Source: Rhodocollybia butyracea
Taxonomy: Eukaryota; Basidiomycota; Agaricomycetes; Agaricales; Omphalotaceae
Length of the DNA stretch: 64,000 bases
Assembly: GCA_015501585.1 (NCBI GenBank)
Contig: JADNRY010000100.1
Location: 124,001-188,000 of the forward strand
Reading direction: 5' to 3'
In this document: piece by piece, positions 44,197-55,689 of the stretch
Layout of the letters: every line of letters begins with the position of its first letter
How positions within the stretch are numbered: position 1 is the first letter of the stretch
The notes under the pieces: generated by a model
Databases searched by the model: none
The model's input: only the letters and a program-made list of their open reading frames with translations
Told to the model about the DNA's origin: nothing
Translations under genes and position numbers: made by a program

Positions 44197-45491
44197 TTAA
44201 TCATTTTCTCGTTCGCCTCTGATCCTCGGCTCGGTGATCGTGTTATCGTATTCATAATCACTGATCCGATCAAACTCAAAATTAACTTCTTCTGAAATTA
44301 TTTTGGACTCTTCGGAACTAACATCTTTCTCGCTGGGCTCTGGCCCTTGAACAATTCTTTCGAGTTCCTCGGGAGTAAGTCCCGTAAGTGTAGATAGATT
44401 CTCGGGAAGTGTAATTTTATGCCGGGCGTTGTAAGGCCTGACCCGAAATGGTGAGATCTTGTTTTGAAAAACTGATCCATCCATTTCGGCAACTACATAA
44501 GCTCCTCCCTTGGTCTTTCTAATAATTATGCAGGGGCCCCACCATCTTGGCATCATTTTAGCATTAAGGGAGTTCTCCACTTGTGAATTTCTCACTAGTA
44601 CAAGGTTCCCTGGTTTGAAGTCAAAGCTTTTGATAGTGTGAGCATGCATCTTCTCATATCTTAGTGTTCTTTCTCTCTTCTCATGGTCTATGGAACTCAT
44701 TATATCTTTAACATGGTCTGCATGCAGAGACAGAGCTCTGGCTCTAAGTCCAATTAACTCAGTAGTACTAAGTACATGTCCTGGCACTTGCATGAGCCAA
44801 GTTGCTTGCATGATGTCAAAGGGGAGGACTGGGTGTGCTCCTGTCATGGCAAAGAAGGGGGAACAACCCAATCTCTTTCTAACAGTAATTCTATCAGCCC
44901 ACATCACTTCTGAGACATGGAAAGCCCACTTAGATTGGATACCATTGGCAGCCTTGTAAAGGGCCTGTCTGACATCCCAGTGTGGTCTCTCTATCTTCCC
45001 ATTAGCTTGTGAATTATAGGGAGCAATCCTAATCCCTTTGATTCCATATCTCTCTGACAAATATTTAAGTGCATTTACAAATGGTGGACCATTATCTGTG
45101 TAGATTACAGCTAGACACCCCCATCTGCATATAATGTCCTCAAACATCCAATCACCAATTGCTTTTCCAGTTTCTTTCTGGAGTGCCCTCCCCTCCATCC
45201 AACTTGAAACATGGCACCTGCCATGCACAAAGTACTTTTTATTATTTGACTTTGGCATATGCATAGTGTCTGCATGAAGGACTTGTAAAATAGGTGGGGT
45301 GGATGTAAGCTTAGGCGGGGTCCTAATCAATTCTTTCAATCTTTCCTGACACAAGTGGCATGTCTTCACATACCAGTTGGCATCTCTATCTAGTTCAGGC
45401 CACCAGAATCTCTCAGATAACAAAGCTTTAGTGGCAAAGACACCCCTGTGCCCAAGACTATCATGAGCCGCTTTCATCATTGACATTCTGT
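44197..45491 (-). CDS. Integrase of the outer element (5' truncated)
   Basis: This copy shows the full integrase that the inner copy lacks: zinc-binding HDSLGH and CHLC, catalytic Asp in LHADTMHM, second Asp in YTDNGPPF and Glu in GKIERPHW about 35 residues later, followed by a C-terminal domain (NLVLVRN, RWWGPCIIIRKT) and an acidic tail. The open frame runs 43 bp further into the neighbouring CACTA-like repeat, so its first residues are not native. Confidence 0.8.
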
Positions 45492-45529
45492 CACTACGGG
45501 AAGGAAAAACAATTAATTTGATTGTCCAA

Positions 45530-46045
45530 AACACATTCTAAATGATTGTCTTGCACTCATATTGATTGTCTGAAACATTCTTAATGATTGTCCAGTTTAC
45601 CCATAATGATTGTCTTATACCTTTATATTGATTGTTTGAACCAATCTTATTGATTGTCTGAACCAACCTTATTGATTGTCTGAACCAACCTTATTGATTG
45701 TCTGAACCAATCTCAATGATTGTCTAAATCACTCTTAAAGGTTGTCTGAACTACTTTCAATGATTGTCCTGACCTTTCAATATGATAGTCTGAACCACTC
45801 TATATGACAGTTTTGGGCTATCTAAATGATTGTCAAAAACACTCCAAATGATGGTATGAAACACTCATATTGACTGTTCAGGACAGTCTAAATGATTGTT
45901 TTTGGAAATGGGTCACAGTGTCTTCAGACAATCATTGGGATTGTCTATCAATCACTCTGAGTGCTTATAACAATCATTTGAGCTGTCTTGGACACTCTTT
46001 TTAAGTGCCTTGGGCAATCATTCTGAATGTATGAACAATCATTTG
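45530..46045. repeat. Left subterminal TGATTGTCTGAACCAACCTTAT repeats
   Basis: A 22-bp unit is repeated near-perfectly at 45625-45720 and in degenerate form on both sides; the inverse form CAATCATT appears at 45930-46050. Confidence 0.75.
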
Positions 46046-46294
46046 GGTTGTTTTACGAATGGGTTTTTCACATGCTTTTGGAGGTAAAAATATATTGACT
46101 ACGTGTTGACACTACTACTTATCCCAAATTCCTTCTTCAATGAGAGGAAAGTCAAATGCTAAAGTCGCACATCAAAATACTTACCAGCGCATTGGTGTTG
46201 CTGGAGTGACGGTCAATGGAAGAACAAACAGAAGGTATAGAACAACTTACACAATAAGGTGTAGCGAGTTCACAAACCAGAGACCTGCAAATGG

Positions 46295-46690
46295 CAACCA
46301 CGGAGACAAACAACGATATACAGGAGAGAAACGACAATATGAACGGAGAGAAACGACAATATGAACGGAGAGAAACTATAATACATGAAGAGAGAAACTA
46401 CAATACACGCGGAGAGATACGATGATATGCGTGAAGAGAAACTACAATACATGGGGAAAGAAACGATGATACCCACAGAGAGATACAATGATACACATGG
46501 AGAGATACAACGATACACATGGAGAGGTATGACGATATGCACAGAGAGAGGTATGGCAATACACGTGTGGAGAAATGAAATGATGATACATGCGGAAAGA
46601 AACTACAATACACACGGAAAGAAACAATAATATGCGCAGAGAGAAACGACAATACGTATGGAGAGAAGCGACGATACGCACGGAGTAATT
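46295..46690. repeat. Minisatellite, about 22-bp GAGAGAAACGACAATAYRCA unit
   Basis: Roughly 17 degenerate copies of a purine-rich unit. The ORFs seen through it on both strands are repeat-encoded and not genes. Confidence 0.75.
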
Positions 46691-46699
46691 TGAGGCAAG

Positions 46700-47885
46700 G
46701 ACGAGCCTATGGCGCGTAAGCCAAGACGCGTTCCATGGAGAGGCTGGGCGTTGAGCGGAGGGACCGGGAGTGGCTATTTGGATGAGAACCATTCATAGCT
46801 GTTGACTCGAGTGCTCCCACAACAGCGGCTGGCACTATGTCAAGACAATCCAGCCGCCGGCGGAGTTCACTGGAGGGATGAAAGGAATGGGAAGTGAGAA
46901 ACGGAAAGGAAAAGGATTAAAGCAAGGCGCACCCTTGATGCGCTCAGGAAGTCTCATTGCCGTTGACCCCGATTCAACGCCTTCGATTGAGAAGTTCCGT
47001 CGACCTGGGTGCTTGTGCTGTGGATGAAGTTAGAGGGGGCAGCGTTGAGTTGTGTTTGAGGGCTGCAGCCCTCTATCGCCAATGCGTTGTATGCTGTGGC
47101 CTGGTGTTGAAGGTACCTAGCGATTACCCTGTGAATTTGGCTATAGCTGAACGCTGTGGCTGTGGAGAACCTTGAGCAGAAGCAATGGCAAGGCAGCGAG
47201 CAGGGCGGCCAAATCTCGGGTTAACCGGCCGGCTCACTCGCATGCACTACGGGTATTCAACAAACCAATTGCAACCAGTTTCCCTAGATACAGCCGATTT
47301 CCCTCGATCCCATCCTCGAGGCCAAAGCTGTGCCCCTTGAAGCCTGCTGTCCATGTCTTCTGCCCAAGGCGGAGGCTCTGAAAAATAAACCGAGCTCCAA
47401 TACCGTGGATAACCTAGAAGGAAGAGCTGAGAGTCGATTGAAACAGGCAAAGAACCAGACCAAAAGAGAGAACAATGTCGTCGTGGAAGGGAACAGTATG
47501 GTGTTGAAGTGTGGCCGCCAGTAATAGTCTTGGTAGGATGGAATGGCTCCATGGACAAGGCAATGGTGGTCGAAGAAGCAGAGCAGGCGCTGACGTGGCC
47601 ATTACGTGTTACATTGATGTGGCTGTGCACTTGCGCGGAACTCGTCAAGTCCGCGGCAAGCGCTTTGGGGTTGAATGCCGAAGGATTGGCAACATCTGAT
47701 AAATGGTAATTCATTGATTACTCACTCGAGCTCATGCTCATGGGAAGCCAGGAGTGCAAGTGTGATGACTAGCCCTTCTAGTCTCGCGAGAACCACCGTT
47801 CAGACTCGTTTGTATCTAGGCGTTTCTACTAGTGTGCCGCACTGATTGCAAAGCATGTTAGCGGACAAGAAGCCTGGAATAACGA
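46700..47885. other. Region without a recognisable gene
   Basis: A 155-codon minus-strand ORF (47714-47247) begins with ATG, but its translation has no motif and it overlaps ORFs in other frames. More GC-rich than the flanks. Confidence 0.3.
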
Positions 47886-47896
47886 GGGTTGGAGAA

Positions 47897-48531
47897 TAGG
47901 GCTCTTCACCGTAACCGTAGCCTATGGTATACGGCCGTAGGCTACGGGAAATATTCCGTACCGTATCAGATTTTTTTTTTGACCGTACCGTATCCGGTAC
48001 GGGAAGTTCCGTATTTTCCCATACCGTATGTCCGTATTACGCCGTATACGGTTGTACTGCCAGGTGGCTGTGCATTTTAGACAAATGTATTCAAATTTAA
48101 TTGAAGAAGTTCAAGTTCAACTATATACATTACTAGCAGTTTAAGTACCAACGAAGTTGCGTGCTTTTATAAGCAAGCCACAAGCTGCCGGCAGGGAACG
48201 GAAACACTTTATCGACGTATTCCGCCGGTCACATGACTTGGGCAGCCCACTTGAATAACAGCTCGCAACACTGTTGCTTCCCCCAAGTACATCTTATTCC
48301 ATCTTTAATACATACTTCCATGTCTGCATGCCACCTATAAGCACTTTGTACTTTTTAATTACTTTCTATTACCATTTGTGCTAAGTTTGTTCCGTACCAT
48401 CCGTAATCTGTAATACGGCCGTATTTTCGCCATACCGTACTGTCGAGAAGAAAAATGGACCGTAGATCACGTACCGTACCGTATTACGGTAAAAATATTC
48501 CGTACCGTATACGGTATACGGGAAGAGCCCA
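47897..48531. mobile_element. Non-autonomous hAT MITE (635 bp)
   Basis: Begins TAGGGCTCTTC and ends GAAGAGCCCA. The 8-bp sequence TTGGAGAA directly flanks both ends (47889-47896 and 48532-48539), the target-duplication length of hAT elements. Next to each end are palindromic CCGTATAC/GTACCGTATACGG repeats. No transposase is encoded. Confidence 0.85.
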
Positions 48532-49137
48532 TTGGAGAAGAAGTTAGCAGGACCGGTGAAGTAAGAGAAGTTGGTCTTAGCGAGGAAAGGATAAATGAGG
48601 ACTTAACTAGAATATTCTGCGTTGCATAGTATTCACGATCCGTCTTTGCTAACAGAATCAAAATGGATTAGAATGATTTGAAAAAGAGAACTCCTTGAAT
48701 CTGTGTATGTACAAGTAAATATATGGGCCACTGCACATACTCTCGCACTGCCTGACCTCTACATGTGGTACATACCCAGTGATAATGTTACAATAAGTAA
48801 AAGAATAGTCTGAAAGAATTTGAAATACCTTTGGGTAGACGAATCTAAGGCTTTGTTGGATAGTGCGGTGGAACAGGTAGAACGCGTCGCGTCTACCTGT
48901 CCATCACTGGAGCAAGCCACGTGATGGCTAGTACGTTAGATTAGCTTGTACATAGTGCAACTCAACCACTTTACTGCTAGCTAGCGAGCCTTGGGCTTAC
49001 CAGCGGACCCCTCGGCCCTCTCCATTCTGGTGACAAGAGTGTAATTTGAAGCACGCACCCGGCAGTCGACTTATCCAGCACCGAAAACCGCGAAGCCCCA
49101 ATAGCCCAAAAACCCGAAGCTCTATATATCTACAGCC

Positions 49138-49497
49138 ATGAAGACAGAGCCAATAGAATCTACTACCGATGCCATAACTGCTGAACCTCCCTCGACCAAG
49201 GATATTTTCGCCGATGCCGCGCACGCCTATCACAAAAAGAAGAACTCCGAAGCCCTACGTGAATTTTGGAATATTGCATTTGAAGAAGGGAAGAAAGCCT
49301 TGCTGGAGGAGGAAACAGAGGATGCTCGAAGGAAAGGGATGAGAGATGCAGATGCCGAGCTATGTGAGAGGCTGAGTTGCGAGGTAGAAGTGAGGCGTTG
49401 GATGAGGCGTTTAAATTTTTGGAAAAAGAGAAAGAAAGAGCCACTGGGAGAGAGGGATTTATGGACACACATGACGGATAAACTAAATTCCCACTGA
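49138..49497 (+). CDS. Hypothetical 119-residue charged protein
   Basis: ATG at 49138 after TATATATCTACAGCC. The translation is Glu/Lys/Arg-rich and helical: DIFADAAHAYHKKKNSEALR, then WNIAFEEGKKALLEEETEDA and a Trp/Arg-rich end. The WxxAFEEGK style recurs in agaric proteins of unknown function, but I do not recognise a family. It lies inside the CACTA-like interval and could be cargo or a relic. Confidence 0.4.
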   Translation: MKTEPIESTTDAITAEPPSTKDIFADAAHAYHKKKNSEALREFWNIAFEEGKKALLEEETEDARRKGMRDADAELCERLSCEVEVRRWMRRLNFWKKRKKEPLGERDLWTHMTDKLNSH

Positions 49498-49509
49498 CAA
49501 CCATCAGTG

Positions 49510-51520
49510 GGGACAGGGCAGGCCTTGACATCATGATTTAGGTGTGCACTGATACGTACCACATCCACCGTTGCCACGTGAAACCCATCAGAAGCGGGAG
49601 GGAATAATGGCCAAAGTAAAACAAAGAATCAACTGAAATCAAAAGATAGGAACATATAATATACCAAAAATAAACCAGACCCATAAAATGGTTATAGCCT
49701 GTCCATGGCTAAACTGAAGAGTGGGATCAATGGAGGACATGCTGAGGGTCCTGCAGAAATATGTTTTGAGCTGATAAGGTGTGTCGACGCCCAAAATATT
49801 GACCAGCAAAGTTGGTTGAATTTGTAATAATAGCTATCGGTGATTTTTGATGCGCCAAATCACTGATAGCCATTTCCGGCCCACTGAAAGTATCATGTCT
49901 TCATGTCCAAGGGAATTGGTGATGGAAGTAGAAAGAGAGAGAAAGAACGTGTGAAAGTGGAGGAAGTGAAATGATACAGTTTCTGAAGTATAGAGTAATT
50001 TATAGTGAGGGTACACTCAATGTAAGGGAACAAATAAAATGTATACATGAGGTATTAGCTACTGGCAAGGCAAGTAGCACTTCCACACCGGAGGCTGGAA
50101 AGTATTTTAAAAGCTTGATATGCATCTTTTGCCATGTCCTCAAAGCCAAGAAGGAATTCCCAGAAAAGATTCATGTGTACTTATTGCGCTTTTTTTTGAA
50201 TGGTATAACTAAATGTAATCTATACACTCTGGATGCTGAGAGACACAAAAGAGGATCTTGAAGAAAGCAGGGGAACATAGCAGGGGAACATACCAGCGAT
50301 AATTATCCCAGAGAAGGGATGAGGTCAAGATGTACTACGGTTCAAGCTTTCAAGCCCTCCCATGCTTCTTTGAGAATTCATGCACATGTCTTGGCAAGTT
50401 GGAATGCAGCAATGTACAACTGTGTTTGTCTTCTTGACTATTGCCATGGATATCCTCTCCTCGGAAATGAGAGCAGGTGCGAGTGATATGAGGAGGGCAA
50501 AAAACAGTGGTTTCTGGACCTTTTGGTTCGGCAACTTGTTCAATGCATTCAGTAGGCATCATCGTGAGATCAAGCCGGGCAAGGAGGTCATAAGATGTCT
50601 GGTTGACAGTGTCATCGGCGGATTGGACAGCGAGCTTTTTGGAATGAGAAGACGTAACGGGCATTGGAAAATTTTTGAGCATTCTGAAAAGTGAGTCAAG
50701 TATTGTTGCAAGCGTCCAGGCCATTGAAAGTCCATCAGTTTCCAGATATGGCTGGGCAAATAATGGTTAGGCACTAGTATGGGCGCTGGAGGCCATGAGG
50801 ATCGGTCCACTGAGTAGGAGCACTAATATGTTCAGGGGCGGAGGTGGGTTAATGTAGCGAATCGGAGAAGCCACATATCCTTGACACTAAAGTGTCTTAT
50901 TCTCATCATTGCCTCACACTCGTGCACCCATCCCTTATAACATTTCTGTCACTGCATCTACACCAGAACAACTGCTAGTCCAGCACATACACTCAATCAG
51001 CATGCTATGAACGGTTGCACCATATCTTGTCTGGTCCTAACAAAGTGACAGCGGCGGCACCTTATTGATGTCTTACAGACCTATGTCTTACATGTTTATC
51101 TCCTAGCTTCTGCACCAATCACCTGTAATTCCAGCACATAAACTCAATCACGCTCCTACTATCTCTGAAGCAATGAATTGCCATGGGTCTCTTAACATCT
51201 TGCTTAACATTTAACCCAGGCCCGGGGATGATCCGCTGAAAACTTGCCTTGAGGCTTGGATTCATCTGCACCTGGTCCAATGCAGCCTGTGGAATGGACC
51301 GGGTACTTTCGGCGACCCTGTCATATCATTTTTAGACCCATTTGCTCTAGTGTGAAAGCAAGAGTCCAGTCCTATTATGTTATTTTGACTCTTGATTACC
51401 TGATTCCAGTGCATGAGCCCTATACCTTTTGTTTCAAATATTTTTCTCTGAATAAGCGAGAGCCTCGCCACGTTATGTCTATTTTGTTCTGCACAAGCAA
51501 AACCCCATCATTTGTGCTCC
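49510..51520. other. Region without a recognisable gene
   Basis: ORFs at 49971-50261 and 50350-50724 lack motifs. CACATACTCAATCA-like sequences repeat loosely at 50985 and 51140. No transposase domain found. Confidence 0.3.
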
Positions 51521-51524
51521 GACG

Positions 51525-51740
51525 TTGATTATTGATCTACTTACCAAGCTTGTACCAAGCTACTTACTAATACCTACAGACTCGGTAGACACCTCATAGA
51601 ATACCTGTACTGTAGTTTATAAGGCCAACTATAACAGAACACCCAGAGCCCATAGGGCATATTGAAGCAGCTGTACCTCCAATTTCCTGTGTGACCCTCA
51701 CAGCTCCGAGTCCCCACTGCGCCGAATACCTACAACATGC
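51525..51740. repeat. Dispersed repeat with empty MITE site
   Basis: Matches the flanks of the 23442-24364 MITE: GATCTACTTACC then GCTACTTACTAATACCTACAGAC corresponds to the two flanks joined, without the insert, and with one TA. Confidence 0.65.
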
Positions 51741-52437
51741 AGCTACAGAAGGAGTTTTGAATAAGAAGTCTACAGCACATATTATCACAGACTTAAGGGC
51801 AGTGGCAGTTGTAGTGGGCCATGTATACTTATACCAGGGGAGATTATGGAATTGTAAACTGTAGTAATGGTCTTGTAAATCCTATTTTTTCTGAGGATTG
51901 AATAAATTAACTTTGCTCTACTTTGACATCAGTCAAAATGATTGTCCTAATTTTGGGCACTCTAAATGATTGGCCTCAATTATAGGCAATCTAAATGATT
52001 GTCTTGATTTAGGTGCTCTAATTGATTGTTTCCTCAAGGCAATCCAAATGATTGTTTTAATTGGGCACTCTAAATGATGGTATGCTCAGATCAATCTAAA
52101 TGATTGTCCTTAAATAGTAGGCAATCTAAATGATTGTCTTAATTTTGGACACTCTAAATGATTGTTTGCTCAAGACAATCAAAGTGAGTGTTTGGCAAAA
52201 AAACATCTATATGATTGTTTTTTCAAAAAATGATTGTCTCAGACAATCAAATTCATTGTTTTTACTTCCCGTAGTGCTACATAGTTAACCAATCAGTCGT
52301 TGCCAGGTGATGTTGAGGATGATGACCTCAAGATGAGTATATAGGGCCTTGGGCAGTCCTACGATATCCTTGTCATGTTTCGCCCCACCGCACTCAGTGT
52401 TTGACATTTTTATTCTTCATATTTTGGCACGTACCAC

Positions 52438-53598
52438 ATGGCGAAGCTTGATGTCAATGAGGCGGAGAATAAGCGAGGTCAGTTTATCCATCCGAATTCG
52501 CTAATTTCGTCCCTTGTGCCTAATGAGGCTACCACAGGGTTTGCTCCAGAAGGAGTCAAATATATTGGCCTGCGGCCTAGTAGTATTAATCCAGTCTTAA
52601 TGTTCGTAGATCTCCCATTCTTGTTTATAAAAGTTCGGACAGTTCATTAACATTGTCCATACTACTCTTTCCAGCGATTCATTCGGCAAGTCATCCTCGA
52701 CCTCACCAGATACCAGGTTTGTCAAACTCACCTTTCTGACTCTTCGCAAACTAATATTCCTTCCCTACCTGGTAGTATTCCACCCCCTACAGCCCCTTCG
52801 GCAAGCATACCACTTTCAATGTCTGTAGATCTCCCATTCTCATAAAAGTTCCGAGTCCTGACAGTTCATTGCCCATAAGTACCACCGGTCCTTTCCGCAT
52901 CACTACTACTATTCCCTTCCCCAGCAGTACTACTAGTCTTTTTCCCAGCAGTACTGCTAGTCCTGTCCCAAGCACATCAGCTCCAACCACGAGGTTTGTC
53001 AAACCCATCTTTCTGTTCTTCCAAATTGCAAACCAATCTCTCTCCCTTTCTCAGTGCTATTGCCCCCGCCTCAGATACCCCCACAAATGTACACACGAGC
53101 CGTTCCGCAGGGCCTATCGCAGGAGCTGTGATAGGATCGATACTTGTCCTTGCCATGGGCATTACCGTCTTCATCTGTATGTTTCGACGTCGACGCGGAC
53201 GTCGGCATCGACAAATGGAGGCACGCCGTGTCTCTCCTTTACAACCAGCAGCCCACGCAGACGCCGATTTGAACACTGTTTTGATTCTGGATCCCAGTGG
53301 AGAGAAGGGCCACCATAGGGGTGACAGTATCTTACCCATAACCAAGCCTCTGGCCCATGCCGGGCCAACATCCACTTCTGAATCCCCCCAGCCAGACCTT
53401 CCTCCAAATCTTCCCGAGTCACATCTTATTCCAGCCTCGACTCAAATTCAGGATGGCAGTGATGTACGAGCTCAGGTGGTACAAATGGGGTTTACAATTG
53501 GCAGGATTGTAGAGCAGATACGGCGTCTCGAATCCCAGCTTGTCATAACAGGGGATGGGGATTCCTATACACCTCCCCCAACATACATATCTTCATGA
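52438..53598 (+). CDS. Single-pass Ser/Thr-rich membrane protein, copy 1 (exons 52438-52601, 52675-52716, 52776-52820, 52880-52993, 53055-53598)
   Basis: The five exons join into 302 residues. All introns are in phase 2. Exon 1 encodes MAKLDVNEAENKRGQF and a non-repetitive part without a signal peptide. Exons 2-4 encode short Ser/Thr/Pro segments (TTTIPFPSSTTSLFPSSTAS). Exon 5 has AGPIAGAVIGSILVLAMGIT, a transmembrane helix, then a basic stop-transfer FRRRRGRRHRQ, a cytoplasmic tail with a coiled segment (IVEQIRRLESQLV) and a terminal YTPPPTYISS. Agaric genomes hold many such single-pass proteins with a PPPxY-like end, likely cell-surface or wall-sensing, ligand unknown. Introns 1 and 3 begin GTTCGTAGATC/GTCTGTAGATC; introns 2 and 4 begin GTTTGTCAAAC. 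The promoter region is shared with copy 2. Confidence 0.75.
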
Positions 53599-53609
53599 AA
53601 CAACAAAAT

Positions 53610-55100
53610 ATAATATGTATTTTCTGGCAGGCAACAGGTTTGGCTATGATCTTGCAGCTGAGGTTCCAATTCTTGTTTTCACCTCTCCCCTCAAATTATC
53701 ATAAATTAAGCCAGGATTTTTGCAATTTTCCTGTCCAAAATGACTAGTAGGTCCGTATCTCAGATCGTGTACTCACTATTTAAAACAAAGAGTTGCTGAT
53801 GATAAGATTATCCCATATCCGTGTATGATAGTTGGTTGGAAAGAGTGTGTTCAGAGTAGAAGTTGATAATATTGTGCAGAGCTCCAAGGAGCTTATATAT
53901 CTACAGTAATGAGAAGTATCTACAAGACTTGTGTATTCTATGTAAGTACAACTAATAAGTTTATACGAAGCTTGTAGCCGAAGTTCCGGAGTTGTATAAT
54001 ATGATGTCAGGGTCAAAGCGTTACATACGACGCTACGTGTATTTACAGCATTAGAGGTGTCAGCGAATTCAGGCTACAGGCTAAGAAATGGTAAGCCTTG
54101 TTTCCCATTTCTAGTTTAGATATGAACTCACCGATTGGTGTGATGAATTAGTAGGGAGCTTTTGAACGTCCCTAGTGTTTGTAGTTGCATAGCTGGAATA
54201 TCATTACCCCAGACACTGCTACATTGGGCATGACCAGGTGTTCAAGCGCATTAATGCCATTACACATGGACCACAGGAGCCGTCGTCGACATGCTGATGC
54301 ATTGATTATTACAATTATACCAGGTAGCGACTGCCTATCCAACTGCCACGACCACTGCCTCAAAGGCAGTCAGAACTTAACTGCCATGGCTCTTGCCCCG
54401 GTGTACCAAAAAGGAGGAGGAAGATGCCGGATATGTGAACACCTTAGCGCTCAGCGATACACAGGTGACCAAACGCGTGTCTTTTTATCGCGCCCTCACA
54501 AAGACTTTCCACTTTCGTCCGAAGTTTTCCGAGGTCCATGACCTCCTTACATTGACAATGGGCGGACAAGCTTTAGCTGAGTGAAACTGGAGAACACATC
54601 GAGCTTTTATAGAACAAGACACGGTTATCTCTGGAACAAATTATGTTCAGAGCCCATCTAGACGAACATGAACACTGGTACAGAGCAACACTATATATAT
54701 GCTTCTTAACTTAAATGGTGTGGTTCGCCAAGGCACAAAGTACTTCAAACGTTCTCTGTTGGATCAGCTTCGGTAGAGGGAGCCAAAGCTAGAAATATCA
54801 ACGGGGATTGTGACCGCGTGCCCTCTGGGTGACGAATGAAGGGTAGACCCCCGGTTCATTCGTTACTTATTTAGTCGTTTATTTGGTTAGCTGGCTGAAA
54901 GAGTGATTTAAAGATGGAGAAACTCGGACCGAACATAGTTTTAAGAGACGTGCCGATCCATGTGAAAATCATTTATACAAGTACAACTGTCAACTTGAAC
55001 ACTATTGGGTTAACCAAAACTGATAGCCTTTCGAACCTTCGTCCCCCTCTGAGTCTAATCTAAAGCGATAGAGCAGTAAGAATTAGTAGATGTTTGTGGT
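53610..55100. other. Region without a recognisable gene
   Basis: An ORF at 54185-54541 has no motif. A TATAAAAGCTC motif (minus strand, about 54596) resembles that of the secreted protein gene at 55136-55586, but no signal peptide follows it. Confidence 0.3.
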
Positions 55101-55135
55101 AGAGAGGAATCCACTGACAGCATGGTGCTACTGCT

Positions 55136-55586
55136 TCAGTTAGAGGCACAGGTAAAACTGTTGGCCTTGTTGGAGAAACCAACAACCGCAAGGTCGTTGA
55201 TAGTTCCATTAATCAACTGTGAGGAGCCAGTGCAGGCCGTACCACTATAATTATTTGGCACAGAGTCAGAAATAACCCCAAAGACTTCAAATACATATTG
55301 TTACTCACGTGAAAAATGTACAGAGAATACCGGACGCGGTCGCAACGCTCTCGACATCGTTTGTCTGTCCAGTGAGACCGAGGCTGGTGCAACCCACAGG
55401 CAACGTGGTACCCGTGAATTGACGACAGGACACCAAATTGGTCTGGCTGCAAGCCAAGACGATATTGATAGCATCGGGAGAATTGACGATATCGGGCCCT
55501 TCAGCTGCGACCGACTTGGGTACCAACACTACAGATGAAACCAGAGCGGCATTAAGGAGGGCAAAGAGAGCAATGGACTTGAACAT
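55136..55586 (-). CDS. Small secreted protein with one intron (exons 55586-55309, 55244-55136)
   Basis: ATG at 55586 opens a signal peptide (MFKSIALFALLNAALVSS). A 64-bp intron (55308-55245, donor GTGAGT, branch CTGAC, acceptor TATAG) joins the exons in frame, giving 128 residues. The second exon supplies TGTACTGSSQLINGTINDL and ends FTCASN. Six cysteines are spaced singly (C...C...C...C...C...C). The C-terminal pattern C-x-F-x...C-x-GSS...DL-x-x-x-GF-x-x-K-x-x-S-x-x-C resembles beta/gamma-crystallin-like basidiomycete secreted proteins, but this is tentative. Without splicing the frame stops just after the donor, which supports the intron. Confidence 0.75.
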
Positions 55587-55663
55587 GGTGAAAGAGTATG
55601 AGTTCTTAAAGGCAAAGCTGGTTGACTAGCTTAAGCTGGGGTGTAAGAGGGATATGCATTGAG

Positions 55664-55671
55664 CTTTTATA
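55664..55671 (-). promoter_or_regulatory. TATA box of the 55586 gene
   Basis: TATAAAAG on the minus strand, 78 bp upstream of the ATG. Confidence 0.5.
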
Positions 55672-55689
55672 CGGTCTTGTCGGAAGCAA

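Larger units (their letters stand above)
31508..45491 (-). mobile_element. Outer Ty3/gypsy-type element, minus strand, interrupted by a copy of itself
   Basis: Minus-strand order is integrase part (45491-44197), 3' internal sequence (44196-44045), then after the insertion the rest of the internal region (34116-33493), polypurine tract, LTR A and the leader-LTR residue. The 5' half (5' LTR, gag, protease, RT) is missing; the element stops exactly where the CACTA-like repeat begins at 45492. Confidence 0.8.
45492..52276. mobile_element. CACTA-like element or chimera between two such elements
   Basis: The left end CACTACGGGAAGGAAAAACA at 45492 and the inverse of CACTACGGGAAGTAAAAACA ending at 52276 agree at 33 of 36 positions. 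Both ends carry many AATGATTGTC motifs (45530-46040 and 51930-52260), typical of subterminal repeats of CACTA elements. The flanks, TGT on the left and CTA on the right, are not a target duplication. Left flank is retroelement, right flank is the promoter of the membrane-protein gene. No transposase is seen inside. Confidence 0.6.

Noticed and set aside
46140..46792. ORFs on both strands rich in Arg/Glu/Thr or Ser/Val/Ile
   Set aside because: Translations of the 22-bp minisatellite without codon bias or motif.
54590..54600. A second secreted-protein gene using the TATAAAAGCTC motif
   Set aside because: The following sequence has no ATG with a signal peptide, and similarity to the 55.6 kb promoter is short.
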